64,000 nt of DNA from Membranipora membranacea (lineage: Eukaryota; Bryozoa; Gymnolaemata; Cheilostomatida; Membraniporidae). The notes beneath the pieces are model-generated. The model was given only the letters and a program-made list of their open reading frames with translations, had not been told where the DNA came from and did no database searches. Of the stretch, positions 47,387 through 60,400 are shown one piece after another. Each line of letters starts with the position of its first letter. The first letter of the stretch is position 1. The stretch is from NCBI GenBank assembly GCA_914767715.1, contig OU612066.1:29362283-29426282 (forward strand), in the 5' to 3' direction. Made by a program: the position numbers and the translations under genes.

Positions 47387-47767
47387 ATATAATTGATGTC
47401 CCAAGTTCATAATTCTGATATATTTTTGTCTCCTCGTGAATTTCATAACAATATGTGGCTATTGATGCTTGCCAGCAGATAGAATCGGAATAATACACCC
47501 TAAAGTTACTGACTCTTTAAAAAAAGAGGCTGGCATATTTTGCATCTTGAAAAAGGGTAGCATGTGACGCTTCCTTAGTAATATCTTTCGTGACACTTTG
47601 ATTTTGTCTTCTCTGTTGGATGTAATACAATATGATTGTTTCAATGAATAAAAAACACCAAAACACGCTAATCATCAATTTATTATACCTGGCACCGATC
47701 TCGGTCACTACATACATCTATTTAGAAATCAAAAATGATTAACCACGAGATGCTTTGTTTATAGTGT

Positions 47768-50700
47768 TCACTCTTCTGGCACAGATAAAGCCGGGGTGTC
47801 CGGGTGTTGTGAAGCTGAGAGATCAGCACCTGAGTTCACAGTAGCCGGTTTTTCAGGCTCAGGTGGGGGAGGTGGTGTTTTTCCTCGACAAATACAGTTC
47901 TTGGCATGATTGGGGTCTCCGGTTTTGTTGCTATCCCGATCTTTGACAAGCTGTTTCAATGTGGCATGATTCTGATACGCAGGGAAGAATTTCATGACAA
48001 AGAATATGAACAGCTGGTGAGTCCAGAAGTTGAATTTCCTTGTCTCATCAAGCTCATCAGATATCTGGTCGAACCCTTGACCTGTAATATAGAATAGCCT
48101 TTGTTTCAATTATGTTAATCAAAATCATATCTAAAAGTGTCATCAACTTCTGTAGTAACTAATGCTAAGTTTTGACCACTTTTCTGTGACCTGTGATTAA
48201 GGGCGGTTTTTCCTCATTAGACTGATTACAGAAAGCCTGGCTTTTAAAAGAATATTCATTATCTTTTTGAAAGCTTTTGTTTATCTATAGAAAGTAAAAA
48301 AAATCTGTGATGTCATCATTATTATCAAGTCTATGGCCTAGACGATGCATTGACATTCTGTATCTAGGTCATACATCTATGACAAACCAGTTGGACTTGA
48401 CTTATGTTGACCAATCCATACTATCAAAAGGCAAACTATTCTCATAATCCCTGTATATTGTGCCACCTCTGAGAGATTCACACTATATTAATCAGCTGAC
48501 TTACCATCTTCCTGGTCGTCCTGTAGGTCTCTCTCCATATCCTCTTTGTCCAGATCCAGGTTCTGCTCACTCACTCCATCACCCACACTTAACTGAGGAA
48601 CAGTGGTAGCCTTAGCAGACTCGGGCTTTAACAAACCAGCTACTGACTCTGAGGCGTCAGTCTTAGCCTTAGAGGGGGTTCCTCCAGCCACTGAAATAGA
48701 GGGACGCTCACATTGTAACAAAAGTTTGGTTTCAAAAAGTTAAATTCGTCTGACGTCAATAACGTAAGGAGGAAACGAAAATTGTGAGTATTGCATGATA
48801 ATCTGACATAGTTTGAAACAATTCGTTCATTTGAATGAAATACACTTGGCATACCAAGCTGCTATTTCATGGGAAATTTATAACGAAAGCCTAATACAGC
48901 TGGATAAGTCAGAAGGCTATGGACTATGGCTATGGACATGGTAAGATGATGTCGCACACTTTCTGACACAGAAAAATTTAAGAACTCGATGCAAGTTCTA
49001 TGTTCAATCAACAGGTCTTAGCAATAGAAATGCTCACCAATAGAAGACTGGATGCGCTCAGCGTTGGATGCTGCTGTCTGTGGTACTGCTGCTTGTGCAG
49101 TATTAGCTGGTGTTACAGAGCGTGGAGTCATCATAGGAGCCATACTGCTCTTACCATCATCATCACCATCACCAACATCCATCTGAAATTGAATAGTATT
49201 ATTAGCGATTGTAGGGCCTATTAATATGCATAAAGTTATCTTCTCATTGACATTAGTGGGACAACTCTTTACTCTGAAGAATCCCTTCCCCCTCCGGTTT
49301 AGCCTTATACAAAACATAGTTTTTGGTCTTTTGGCATAATCAAGTTTATTGCATGGGAGAGATATGCAATCATGAAAGCTCCTGTAGCACCAGTCCCCTG
49401 GCAGTGGATTTCCGTCTTACCATCCCTGAAGTGTATTGTCGGTTATAACTCAAGCATAACTTATCAAAGGTCTGTGACTTATATGCAATGCTACCTAAAG
49501 ATTAGAAATGATTATAAATGAGTAGAACACATTCATGTGGGTATTTGTAACCCCTACCCTATCAGATTAGACACATATAACTACCCCTGAACTACCAGAT
49601 AAAACACATATAATGTAATAGCCCAGGACTGAGAGTGACACCATCTTAACACTCTCGTGATCTGGCACACCTGGATACCAGATATGACAAGCTCAGCCGT
49701 GAGGTACTCCAGAGAGGAGCTGCTGGAGATCAGAAATCTGCCATCAAATTCAGGTGACTCATTTGATTGGTATCACATAGACAGTACACTGCCCCGTAAT
49801 CCTCCTAACGAGCGCAGAATTGAGGCTAGAGTAACACCAAGGCTTTCTTCTAACCAGCTCAGAAAGCCAAGGATGAAAACATATGCCTGCCAAGCATGGT
49901 TTCCATCGTTAGCCCAGTATGACATACTTAAACTAGAGAGCATCCAACGACGCTGCTTGAAGCTTATATATCCCCATATCGAGCATTATGACGAACGCCT
50001 CATAGTGGCTAAGCTGCCTTCACTCGAAACATTCATGTCAAATCTCTGCTCTGATTACAGTGCCAAGGTCATAAATAACCCTATACATCGGTTATCCCAC
50101 CTGATTCCATCCAGGCAAGACACAAACAGGCACTCTACTAGAACTCACAACACCCTGATCAAAAAGCACCGAACTCAGAGCCTTATGAATACTATATTTA
50201 CAAATTCGGTCTATAAAATGGATTTATTTTTCTATGTGTGACATTATAAAGAACGACTAATGCAGTTCGAATAATTTTTTAATGTAACTCATACTCTGAT
50301 TATGATTGTATTATGTACTGTCTTGAGCGGTGAAATGAAGTCCATATCTATCTCTCTATCATATAACTTACCCCTGATCTACCAGACGTTGGCTCAGATA
50401 CCATACTCATCTGGTCAGCATGTCCAGCTAGGGTAGCAGATTTATGTCCCCCTGACGAGCCGATTGGAGGAGAACTACTTGGGTCTTTAGCCACTGCCTC
50501 TGTTACATAGTACTGTGCACAGCTCACAAGAGCTTCAAAGAACTCCAGGAACGTGATCTGATAATGAGCAATATGTTATTTATCAACAACATGGGGAGAG
50601 AATATGGCGACATGTAATGAAATTAGGACAATACTTTTAAATCTGATCATCCAGAAAAGATCAAGGAATTTTGGTCAAAAGCAATAGAGATTGAAACACA

Positions 50701-53700
50701 ACATTGAGTTAGAAATAGTATTCCGCTCGTCATAAATTACAAGTTGGAAGGTCTCCAAGTTTCAGTATCAAAAATAGAAAAATTACCTCTAACTCCAGGT
50801 TGTAGCCATCTTGTTCGTCGGTTGCGTTAGGATTATCATCAGTAAGAACCCTCACAATGTGACGGGCGGTCAGGTCCGAGTTAATCAGCTTCAAATCTCT
50901 CATTAGGAATAGAAACTCTCTCATCTTCATTGTAAGCCACTGTGAATTTCCCTGCAACAGAATTATCGATTGACAGTCTTACTGGAGATGCAGCAACCAT
51001 ATTTGAATATTCGATCACTGTTATAATTTGATTATCATTATTTGACTTAATGACTTAATGAACCGATTGATATGTAATTAGGTCACGAATCAACCTATGA
51101 AGATTTACCTCAAATTCATTTTAGTTGTTTTTATATTGGTATATTTTAATTATTTCAATATATAAATTATTTATATATTAATAGTGTATATATTTATATC
51201 AATTTTATAATAAATTAAACTACAATAAGCAAGCTTTGGGGAATGCAATGCGTTTGATCTTTCAGTCACCGAATATCCTGAGAAGAACGTTCATACAATC
51301 AACACCAAGCATATTAAAATAAGGGGATTTATACTTATAATACACATACCTTATGGCTCTTACAGGCCGACTTGAAGACTTGATAGGCATCATCCAAGTA
51401 TTCCAGTGCCAGTACAGCTCGTCGAGTCTGGTGGAAGAAAGGACCTTTGACCTTACAACCATTTTTCAGGATGTGACCCGTTATCAGTCTGTTGACACAT
51501 TCCGGGTACATAACAGATCCGTCGACCCTACAACAAACAATGTACAGGTGACAGGTGGTGACAGGTGGTGACAGGTGGTGACAGGTGGTGACAGATGGTG
51601 ACAAGTGGTGACAGGTGGTGACAGGTGGTGACAGGTGGTGACAGGTGGTGACAGGTGGTGACATGTGGTAGGTACAAGGTAGAGTCCAATCGTCATTTAG
51701 ATTAGAAATATAATGGATGGTTAAAAAAGAATTTAAATTCAAAACACACAAATCGACATGACATTGGATAAATAAACAGGGGGTAACTTTCAACTGAACC
51801 TTAGCTTCCTTCTGGGAGTTTTTTTCCCAAGTTATGGCCATTTCGAAAGACAAAAGGATACTTACTATAATCATTCATTCAACACAAGATTTCGAGAGGC
51901 AAACGTTTAATACACATTGCTACTTTTGTAAGGGAAGAGGTTTAAAACATTTCATCCATCCCTACTAATTTACATTTTATCATAATAATTTTGTAAGTGG
52001 TAAGTACTGCTTATAGTTTTCGTTTAGAAGATTTGATACTTACGTATACTCGTCATGGTAGAGATGGACAGAGAGAGTAATGAGATGATTTAAGAACTGT
52101 CTGAAGAGTATCCTGTCATGAGGATTCTGTGTCTCGTCAGACTCATACTCTGAAAATCATAAACAAATCGTGTCACCCATCGAAATACCAACTCAGTCCT
52201 AGTTATAAGGTTCACTACGGAACTTATTGATAGCTGGTATAAAAGGAAGCACAAAGTCAGGCTGTTATATTTTTAATATGGATCAGGGACACCCAAAAAT
52301 GGATAGATAAGAATAAAGCATTTAAATGGGTACGGAAATTTGAGCTCGCTCCAATTAGGCTAACCGAGTCCAAACCTATCGAATGACGCAAAGAATTTGA
52401 AACCTTACTGTGTTGAATGGTTTGCGATATTGCGAAAAACAGAAAATCATACAACTTCTATTTAAGGCAGCATAACCATGTATATATGTTTAAATCAGGG
52501 TTGCCAATATTACTGGGCAATTGATTCGTTCTCAACCAAACCATAACCTTCCACATAATTCAATAAGCCACATAATAAAAACATAATTATATATTATGTA
52601 GAAGTAAATACCAAGACCATAGGTGATCGTTCTCAGTTAGATGACCAACAAACACAAACAAGATGACAGGGTGCTATGTGACCTTTATAGGAGGAATAGA
52701 GAGCTATAGATTATACACAAATCATGAGAGCCGAATCTTGATCATAAAATTATAATGATTATTTTAGCTGCTCTTGAACCTCACCTGAATTCGGGTATGT
52801 ACGTCCTGGTGTGCAAAGTAAACCAATATTAATTGACAAAAAAGAGCAAAGCTATAGGAAAATTTTGAGTCTGGTCCATCAGTTGAAGCATAGCAAGCCA
52901 TCACAAACTAAAGCCTTGATCTAGATTACCGGACAGAGAAAAATGCTGTGAGGGATGCTATATAATTACTGGAACACTGATTGGTTCAAGGCATAATTTT
53001 TGTGTGGTTTGCCGTTTGAAACATTCTTAACTCATCATGGGGAGATTTGAAAGGTTTGAAGTTTTGCACTAATGCAGAAGGTGCTCAGAAAACATTCAAA
53101 TGCTCATGTTATATCATTCATCGGGAATGCCAATTTTCATGTATAGATTTATTGGATCAAACGGAATTCCAGGGGTAAAAATTGTTAAAAACCTTTCGAA
53201 TTTTCACAATCTGATGCATAGATAATCTGATTTTTGAGTTTATACTCTTCAGTATTATCTAAGTTTACTTGTAGTTGCATGCATTTTGGAGTTGCTTCCA
53301 CCCAAAAACACCCCTTTATGTGTTTAGACTTACCAAGTATTCTGTCCATATCCATAAGAGTAAGGTGTTTATAATGAAGATGACAATCTTTCATCATCCT
53401 CCAGAACTGTATATGACTGAGAATGAAGGTATTATCTGAGGACTCATAATAACCCAGGCAGCTGTAGTAATCATAGATCTGTAATCATACAATGAGGATA
53501 TTATTAACTGGCAGTTACGATAGTTGAGCAGTTATCCATCTTTCGAACAGGAGAATGCAACTCCTGAAATCAGACTGATATCTGACCATAGACTCAAAAA
53601 GTCCATGTATTTTAGACTGATATCAGACTAATATGGCACATCATCAACTGTGACGCAAATAAACTGAATGTTTGATTTGCGCAGCCTCCCTCTACAATTC

Positions 53701-56697
53701 TCATATCACTGAAACCATTTAACATTTATGCAGTGGAGATCTTTCTACTCTATTCTATTATTCTAATCACAATAAACATCACAAATAACTTAGACTGTTA
53801 TGTGGATATCGTATAGTATATAGTATAGTATATTGCTAGCACATATCAATATCATATCAATGTTATTCTTGACCTGATATCTCTCTGAAATCATGATATT
53901 TAAATGATTGCAATAATCTATCCTATACCCAAGTGGTTAATCACACAAAGGGTAGGAAAATTGACAACATGATGTAATGTACAAAAACTGACCTTCTTCA
54001 GAGGAGACATATGCCGCTTGATCACATTAGCCACCTGTTTGGAATCGCCCTCCGCACAGAAAAGATCGGTAGATTTAATCAGCGTGGCTAAGTCTATCTG
54101 GAAGCTTGGACCCAGTGTGTTTGTAGACATATTACTATGTACTGACATATTCTCTGAAATAATTTCAACGATTGAGCTCAGTCATTCACGTCAAATTTTG
54201 AGAAAATGTGCTTTTAGTAAACAATAATTTCATTAGAGGGGAAACTGATTCATAGATTTATTTATTTGAATTTGTATTGACAATACAATTAAAGTGTGCC
54301 ATACCCATTGGTAGCGGGGTCCTTGTTCTTATAGCCTCGTGATCTGGAGAAGTTGAACCGTCCATCTCAAAGTTAGGATACTCTTTAATATGGTCAGATT
54401 CAAACTGTCCCTCATAGTATCTACCATTCTTGAATGTGAACCGACCCTGTATGAATAGACACATATGACAATTTTTAGACAGATGTATCCAATAGGCATA
54501 CAAGTAGAATGCCAGATTTTTAAGGGTCGGATACAAGAGAGATATGAAACAATAACAAACAAAGTGCATGTATGGCCAAGCATAACTTGAGCTCAAAATT
54601 AAAGATTTTCGAGGTATTCTGATCTTTATTTCCGGTCATAAGGAGTGGTATCCTTCCTGGAATACATGTTTACACTCATAGTATACAATCCATACCTTGC
54701 CATGCTTCATATTGTTGTACCAGTAACCTTCATACTTGGCTCCGTTAGCGTAGTAAAATGTGCCGTAGCCATGTCTTATACCCTTGACAAACTCTCCGTT
54801 GTAGGTATTCCTTAGAGCGTACTGGGAACCTGGAACTCTCCTGACAAACCAGACATGCTGCCCCAGACCATGTTGGACGCCGTCCTCCCACTGACCAATG
54901 TACATCTGATTCGTGTCCACCCACTTCATTGTACCATCACCTGGAAATGATTCATGTCAAATATATTGCACTGCGACGAAACTAGTTATAACCAATAACT
55001 TAGAATTAAAGCAACGTATGACATATTGCAACATGTTTGTAAATAGAATGCAACCCGGTGAATGCTCACAAAACTCAAAACAAATAGGATCAAGTAAGAT
55101 AAAAATCAATCTTTACACACCATGTCTGACATTGTTGAACCACATTCCCTTGTAGATGTTTCCTGAGGGATACTGCCGAGTTCCGTGACCATGTCTCACA
55201 TTGTGTACCCACTCGCCGTCATAGAATGAGTTATTCTCATTCTGATACGTCATTCTACCCTGTAATAAAAAAGGGATACCCTATGCCTAGAACTTTATCT
55301 AGTAGTCTTCCAGCTAAGTAGTTCTTTTTATTGTCGGTCTTAACTCAAATTTAACCTCTTGCTAATTAGAAACACAAAATGTTATGACTTTTTCCCTCCC
55401 AACTTTTACATAAGTTTCTTTGGCACGCTATGGAAAACATCTGTCCGGGATGATATTGTCTGCCAACAAAAGAGTGTCTGTATATATATTGTTGGTCTAA
55501 ATTCTTCAAGAGTTAAACAAACAACAAACCTTTCCATGCCGCTTTCCTTGACTCCATTCTCCAGTGTAGCTCAGTTTTCCAGTTTTATCCACATAAGTCC
55601 CGACACCATGTCTCAGTCCATTCATAACATCTCCGACGTATGTGCTAAACAGAATATCAAAGGATTAGTCTAGACTTTTCTTTGTCTTTTTGCATTTACT
55701 ATTTTCAAACATTCTTAGGGCACTATTAATTCAACTTTATCCCTTACATTGAAAACCCTTAACTTTGTTTTAATTAAAAACTCCGAAGCACAATTTTCTT
55801 TTCACCAAGTAGTTATAATGCGGTGGTAATACAGAGGTTGAACATAGTGAGCATTAGTGAGCATGAATATTATGTAATTGTTATTAACCTACCTGCCATC
55901 ATTCCAAGTATAGGTGCCCTTTCCTGTGACGCTGTTGTGAAGAAATTCCCCCTCATACCTGAGGCCATCAGCCCAGATAAACAGGCCCTGTCCATGCATC
56001 ATACCCTGACTAAACTCCCCGTCAAAACTATTACCTCCATAGAAGAGACACTTCCCAGGTCCATTGTACATTCCTCTGCTGAATTCTCCCTCAAAACTAG
56101 TGGTATATAAGAACACTATCATAGAGTTTTACTTAATGCTGTTTGTCAATGAGATATACAGTCTGTCAATACTCCAAATTTGAATCGTTGTTAAAATTCC
56201 TTACCTATTCATCCGACTCAGCGTCGGAAGGCACCAAGCAGTATGGATTGAGCTAGTAGTAGCTAAATATCTGAACGCGCAACTGTTAGGAAGTACACAA
56301 TGATTAAAAGGATCAATTTTGAATAAGAGCAGTTGGGAATGTCAGTTATTGAAGAAGAAAAAATTACCATAGGAAAGCAGAAGAAGCAATGTATGTAGCA
56401 ATTTTCATACCTCTCTACAAGAATCTCTGTGAGTTTTGTAGCATCTGTAAGAGCTTTGCCATCATCTGCTGTCTCCTGATTTTCCTCTCCTTGATTAGGA
56501 TCACCAGCCACCCCATTGAGAGCATCATTTAGTTTAGAAGCGTCAACCCCAGCAAACTCTGGATCAGTTTTCGCTCCAGGAGAAACAATGGATTCAACAT
56601 TGGACCTGTCCACAACAATAGTTACTTCATCTCCTTTTTTGCCCAGCTTTTTGTCATCACCCTTTGAACTTTTGACTTTCTTCTCCTTTGAGGACAT
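47768..56697 (-). CDS. RSPH10B: Radial spoke head 10 homolog B (MORN-repeat ciliary protein), 905 aa
   Basis: Fifteen exons: 56411-56697, 55893-56096, 55530-55644, 55121-55259, 54696-54940, 54305-54446, 53993-54153, 53334-53478, 52044-52149, 51350-51527, 50787-50951, 50372-50557, 49038-49182, 48505-48690, 47768-48081. They sum to 2718 nt with consistent phases. The N-terminus is Lys-rich and disordered (MSSKEKKVK), as in vertebrate RSPH10B. Exons 2-6 carry about ten MORN repeats (FDGEFSQGMMHGQG, YEGEFLHNSVTGKG, YTGEWSQGKRHGKG). Exons 7-12 hold the helical C-terminal region (FWRMMKDCHLHYKHLTLMDM, LFLMRDLKLINSDLTA, ITFLEFFEAL). Exon 15 has FNFWTHQLFIFFVMKFFPAY and a Pro-rich end. Order and length match the family (about 870 aa in human). 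It acts in the radial spoke head of motile cilia and flagella. Introns contain a LINE chimera, a 10-bp minisatellite and splice-donor-like repeats. Confidence 0.92.
49640..50365 (+). mobile_element. Internally deleted or chimeric LINE fragment antisense in RSPH10B intron 12
   Basis: One frame (49657-50241, 194 codons) joins an N-terminal piece containing YSREELLEIRN to a non-LTR polymerase C-terminal region (TYACQAWFPSLAQYDILKLE, RRCLKLIYPH). The RT palm is absent. The same C-terminal layout occurs in the fragment at 23560-24590. The 3' end is AT-rich, ending TATCTATCTCTCTATCAT. Confidence 0.65.
51549..51668. repeat. 10-bp minisatellite (GACAGGTGGT), twelve units
   Basis: Twelve contiguous units with three variants, inside RSPH10B intron 9, ending about 22 bp upstream (in gene orientation) of the exon 10 acceptor. 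Confidence 0.9.
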
Positions 56698-57489
56698 GTT
56701 TGTACTGGTGTAGAATGGTAACTTTCCTCTGTATGTGAGAAAATTTATCAAACAACTAAAAACTAAAATTTTACTCACTCTTGCACATTTGCTACTTTGG
56801 TTGCTGTAGAAACTAACAAGCCAATAGGATTCAACCTAACAAAAGTGAACCAATCATTGGATTAATTTGGACTGATTCCACTTTTAATTGTTTAGATGGT
56901 GATAGGTTCAATGTTTTATATGCACAAAGCAGTTGTAGAATTACTGTTTTCTATGCACTTTTGTTCAGCCCACTTTTTAAGAAATTTTATGATGCCAACA
57001 ACTTCTCTTCGCTGAAAATATGGATAATCCTACATGGAAACAAGTACATTAACATCTCTTGCTAATCGATAAGTCTTCTATTACAAGAAGCATGAAGTAT
57101 TTCATTTCAAAAAATTGCTCAAGCCTCAGTTTTCTAAGCCTAAGGTTATCTCATGCAAATTAATTATGTAGAAGAAGTAGCCTATTTTGAATTTACAATC
57201 AAGAGAATAATCAGAATAATATACTTATCCATCTAGTATCTATCTATGTAATCCTGTCCTGATGTTTCTAGGGACCATGAGAGAAACGCATGTGACTGTT
57301 GAATGAGAGTGCACTAGAAAAATTGTTCCAACTGACAACCAGCAGAACCTCATTTCGCAAGTCTTGATGCATCACAATTCAATTGTATTTTGAAAGTTAT
57401 CAATCAAGTTTTTTATTCCATGAAGGGAAACAACCGCGTTAATCCAGGACTAATGATTGACATTTAGCACTGAAAGACTTGCTTCCAGT
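56698..57489. promoter_or_regulatory. Divergent promoter region between RSPH10B and SNX19
   Basis: The start codons face away from each other with 792 bp between them, so both promoters must lie here unless far 5' exons exist. No TATA box is assigned. Confidence 0.45.
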
Positions 57490-60400
57490 ATGCTGCAAGC
57501 GGTAGCGCGACTGATTTGCATGTTTACCTGCACTCAGTTGATTGTGTCGTCATGTGTACTTCTGATCCTGGTAACACCTCTCTTTGGGGTAAGTATGCAC
57601 TTCTATCCAGGACATATTGGTCCTTAGTGTTGCGTTATGAGGTACTGCGATGATTGAGAAATGTACTACTAGGCTTTGCAATTTACACAGTCTTAACCTT
57701 ATCTCAGTGGCCCAAACTTTATTGTTTTTGTTTGTAAAACAACAAAAATAGGACTGCTGAGACTAAGCTAGGAAGTCTTTAGCCGTGTGTATTTCCCCGG
57801 ACAATCCAACTGTACAGGTTCTGTTATATTACCATCACGTGTATTCATATTTCAGATAACCTACACAGTGTTGGGGGTGATATCCTATGCAGTAATTCAT
57901 GTCCTACTGAACCTGGATTTTGTACCTGTACTGACAACTCTTTCTGGGGCATCAACAGAAGTGAAAGCTGAACGTGACCATGACTTTTCAGGTAACATGC
58001 GCCGTTCTTACATAATAGCAGTTCTTGACTATGTGAATCAAGTGATCAATCTTAGATCTCAGTTGAACAATTTATTCAGTGCCTAGACTGGGAATTCAGG
58101 ATTGAACAATGTTTGATTTAGTTCACTGTTATGAATATGCATCCCATTTTCAAAATTGCCATGGATAAGACCCTTTTATGGCAAATCTTTTGATTTGTGG
58201 ACAATTTATGTTACCATTTATCTTTCTTACCTGTAAATGCATAGGCTTATCTTGTTCATATGTTGATATGCAGTATGCCCTTACATTTTGGGGTTCAGCG
58301 ATTTCTGGATTATGTGATGTTTGCATTATCAGTCAGCTGAAAATAAATAGCCTGCCATCTGATGTATTATCATCTAAACCTTATTTGAGCAATCACGGAT
58401 ATATAGATAAGGAAATCTGTACCCTCCAGAAACAAGGTCACATGATGTTGTTTCCTATTCAGATAACAAAATAATGATATGTGTTCTACAATTATCAAGA
58501 AATTTAATCCAGGTTATCATGTTCATTGTTATGTGTTAGTGAAATGTCAATGCATCCTAAGTCCGTCACCAAAACCTGAACTTGATGTTTTCGTAATTCA
58601 ACACCGTCAACAAAGTCAATACCGTATCTCACATTGGTGTTTTTGTTTATAGAGGCTCAAAGTGAAATAGATGATATAAAATGTCTGATCTCAGAGTCCT
58701 TCATACTAAGCTGGACCCAATTCCTCAGTCTTGGGGAGGAGACTGAACTGGAGGTTATACACACAGCCGACACAGCCATTAATAACCTGCTGACATCACT
58801 GACTGAAGATGTCAATGTGTATCTCCTCATCAATGATATTATAAAAGCCGCTCATCTACATGTGCTCAGGTTTGTTAGATTTATATCTGGTTCTGTTTAA
58901 CTATGATATAAAAGAATACTAGGGCTATTCATATTCAGACGGCTTTTGAGTAGCCTTATCTCAGTGGCCCCAAAACCAACAAAAATCGGGCCACTGACAT
59001 AAAGCTAGCTTAAGAGGGTCGCTGAGATAAGGCTAGCTTCAGATGATCCACACATGAGATGACTCTTGCTCCCTACACTAAGTGGCTACACTAAATTAAA
59101 CCGTATCATGAAAAGTTGCTTGCCAAATTGATGATATACTTTCATTGAAGTTAACACAGTGTGAAAAAAAAAGATATGTATCTTGATATCCCGTTAGTCA
59201 ACAATTTCCAGATTCAATTTGAAAGACAACTTCTCTAAGAACTTTTTCAACCTGTGAATGTTTTTTTATTTGATTGAGAATATATCTATGAGAAGTTGAG
59301 TTAAAAGTTTTAATTGATTTGAATTGAAATATAATTTGGCTGTAAACTTATTGTAGATTTCAATCAGCTCAAACGGAACAGGTTAGACTGAGAAAACGTA
59401 AAATCTCATTAGAAACTGTACGCAGTGACATCAAGTCTAGATTCCTGGATGTCAGTTATAAAGAATGGATTCACGCGCACCAACCTCAGGACCTTAACCA
59501 AGACAAATACCTCAAAACCGTTACTGAAAATATTATATTACAGCTGCTCAATGACGGCCCTTCACCGATAGCTCTGGAAGCTCTTGCTTCAATCTTATCA
59601 GAAAATGTACTGGGGGAGTTGTTAGCATATCTCAGTCAGCAAGAGAATTTGCTGAAAATCATCGTTAGAGTCTTTTCTGATGACTTTGAAATTCTGTTAA
59701 AATCTGCTGAAATTCGAGAGCTAGACATTGTGAGTCCATCGAAAACTGATGAACCTCCCCCATTAGTAGTAGAAAGTAATGAACCTAAGTCTAAAAATGT
59801 AACTTTCAGTTTACACTTGAGTTCTGAAGATACCCAACGAACTGATGAGATTGTAAGCAAAATGATTCCAAAAACCGCCGAATCAGAGTTCTCGGAGGAG
59901 AAGCACACTACTGAAGTGACAGCGTCATCTAGTGACGAAAGTCCGTTGTCACCGGGTCAATTTGTGTCAGAAGATCTGATGAATTATTTCAAGATTGCCC
60001 CCAACACACCAAAAAAGCCCTCCGTCTCACAAGAAACTGACCAAAGTGCTCAATCAGATAATGAATCACCTAAAACTGTGTCCATGCTGGTGATGACTCC
60101 AGCTATTCTGACTAAACCGACAGAGAACATGCTCACTGACTGTGATTCAGGTAGTGAGACTGCAGACCAAGCTAAAATCCCTCCTAAATCCCTACCAATG
60201 ACTATGATGTCTCCAGCAATCCCATCCTCTCCCCCGCAAACCTTCTCTAATCCTTCAAGTAAACAACCAGAACAGAACCTAAATGTTCAAGATGTAAATG
60301 AATGTCTACCATCTACCTCAAACTCCCAGAATGACAATCCTGCTGATTCGCCTGTCCGTCCTCACATTGTACCGATGACAGTAATGATGCCAGCTACGAC

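Noticed and set aside
47180-47446. Cys/Ser-rich minus-strand ORF
   Set aside because: Antisense of the CaaX gene, whose sense frame has a good start context and a meaningful C-terminus.
51335-51874. 179-codon ORF with HHLSPPVTTC repeats
   Set aside because: Translation of the 10-bp minisatellite joined to RSPH10B exon 10; the real exon begins at 51527.
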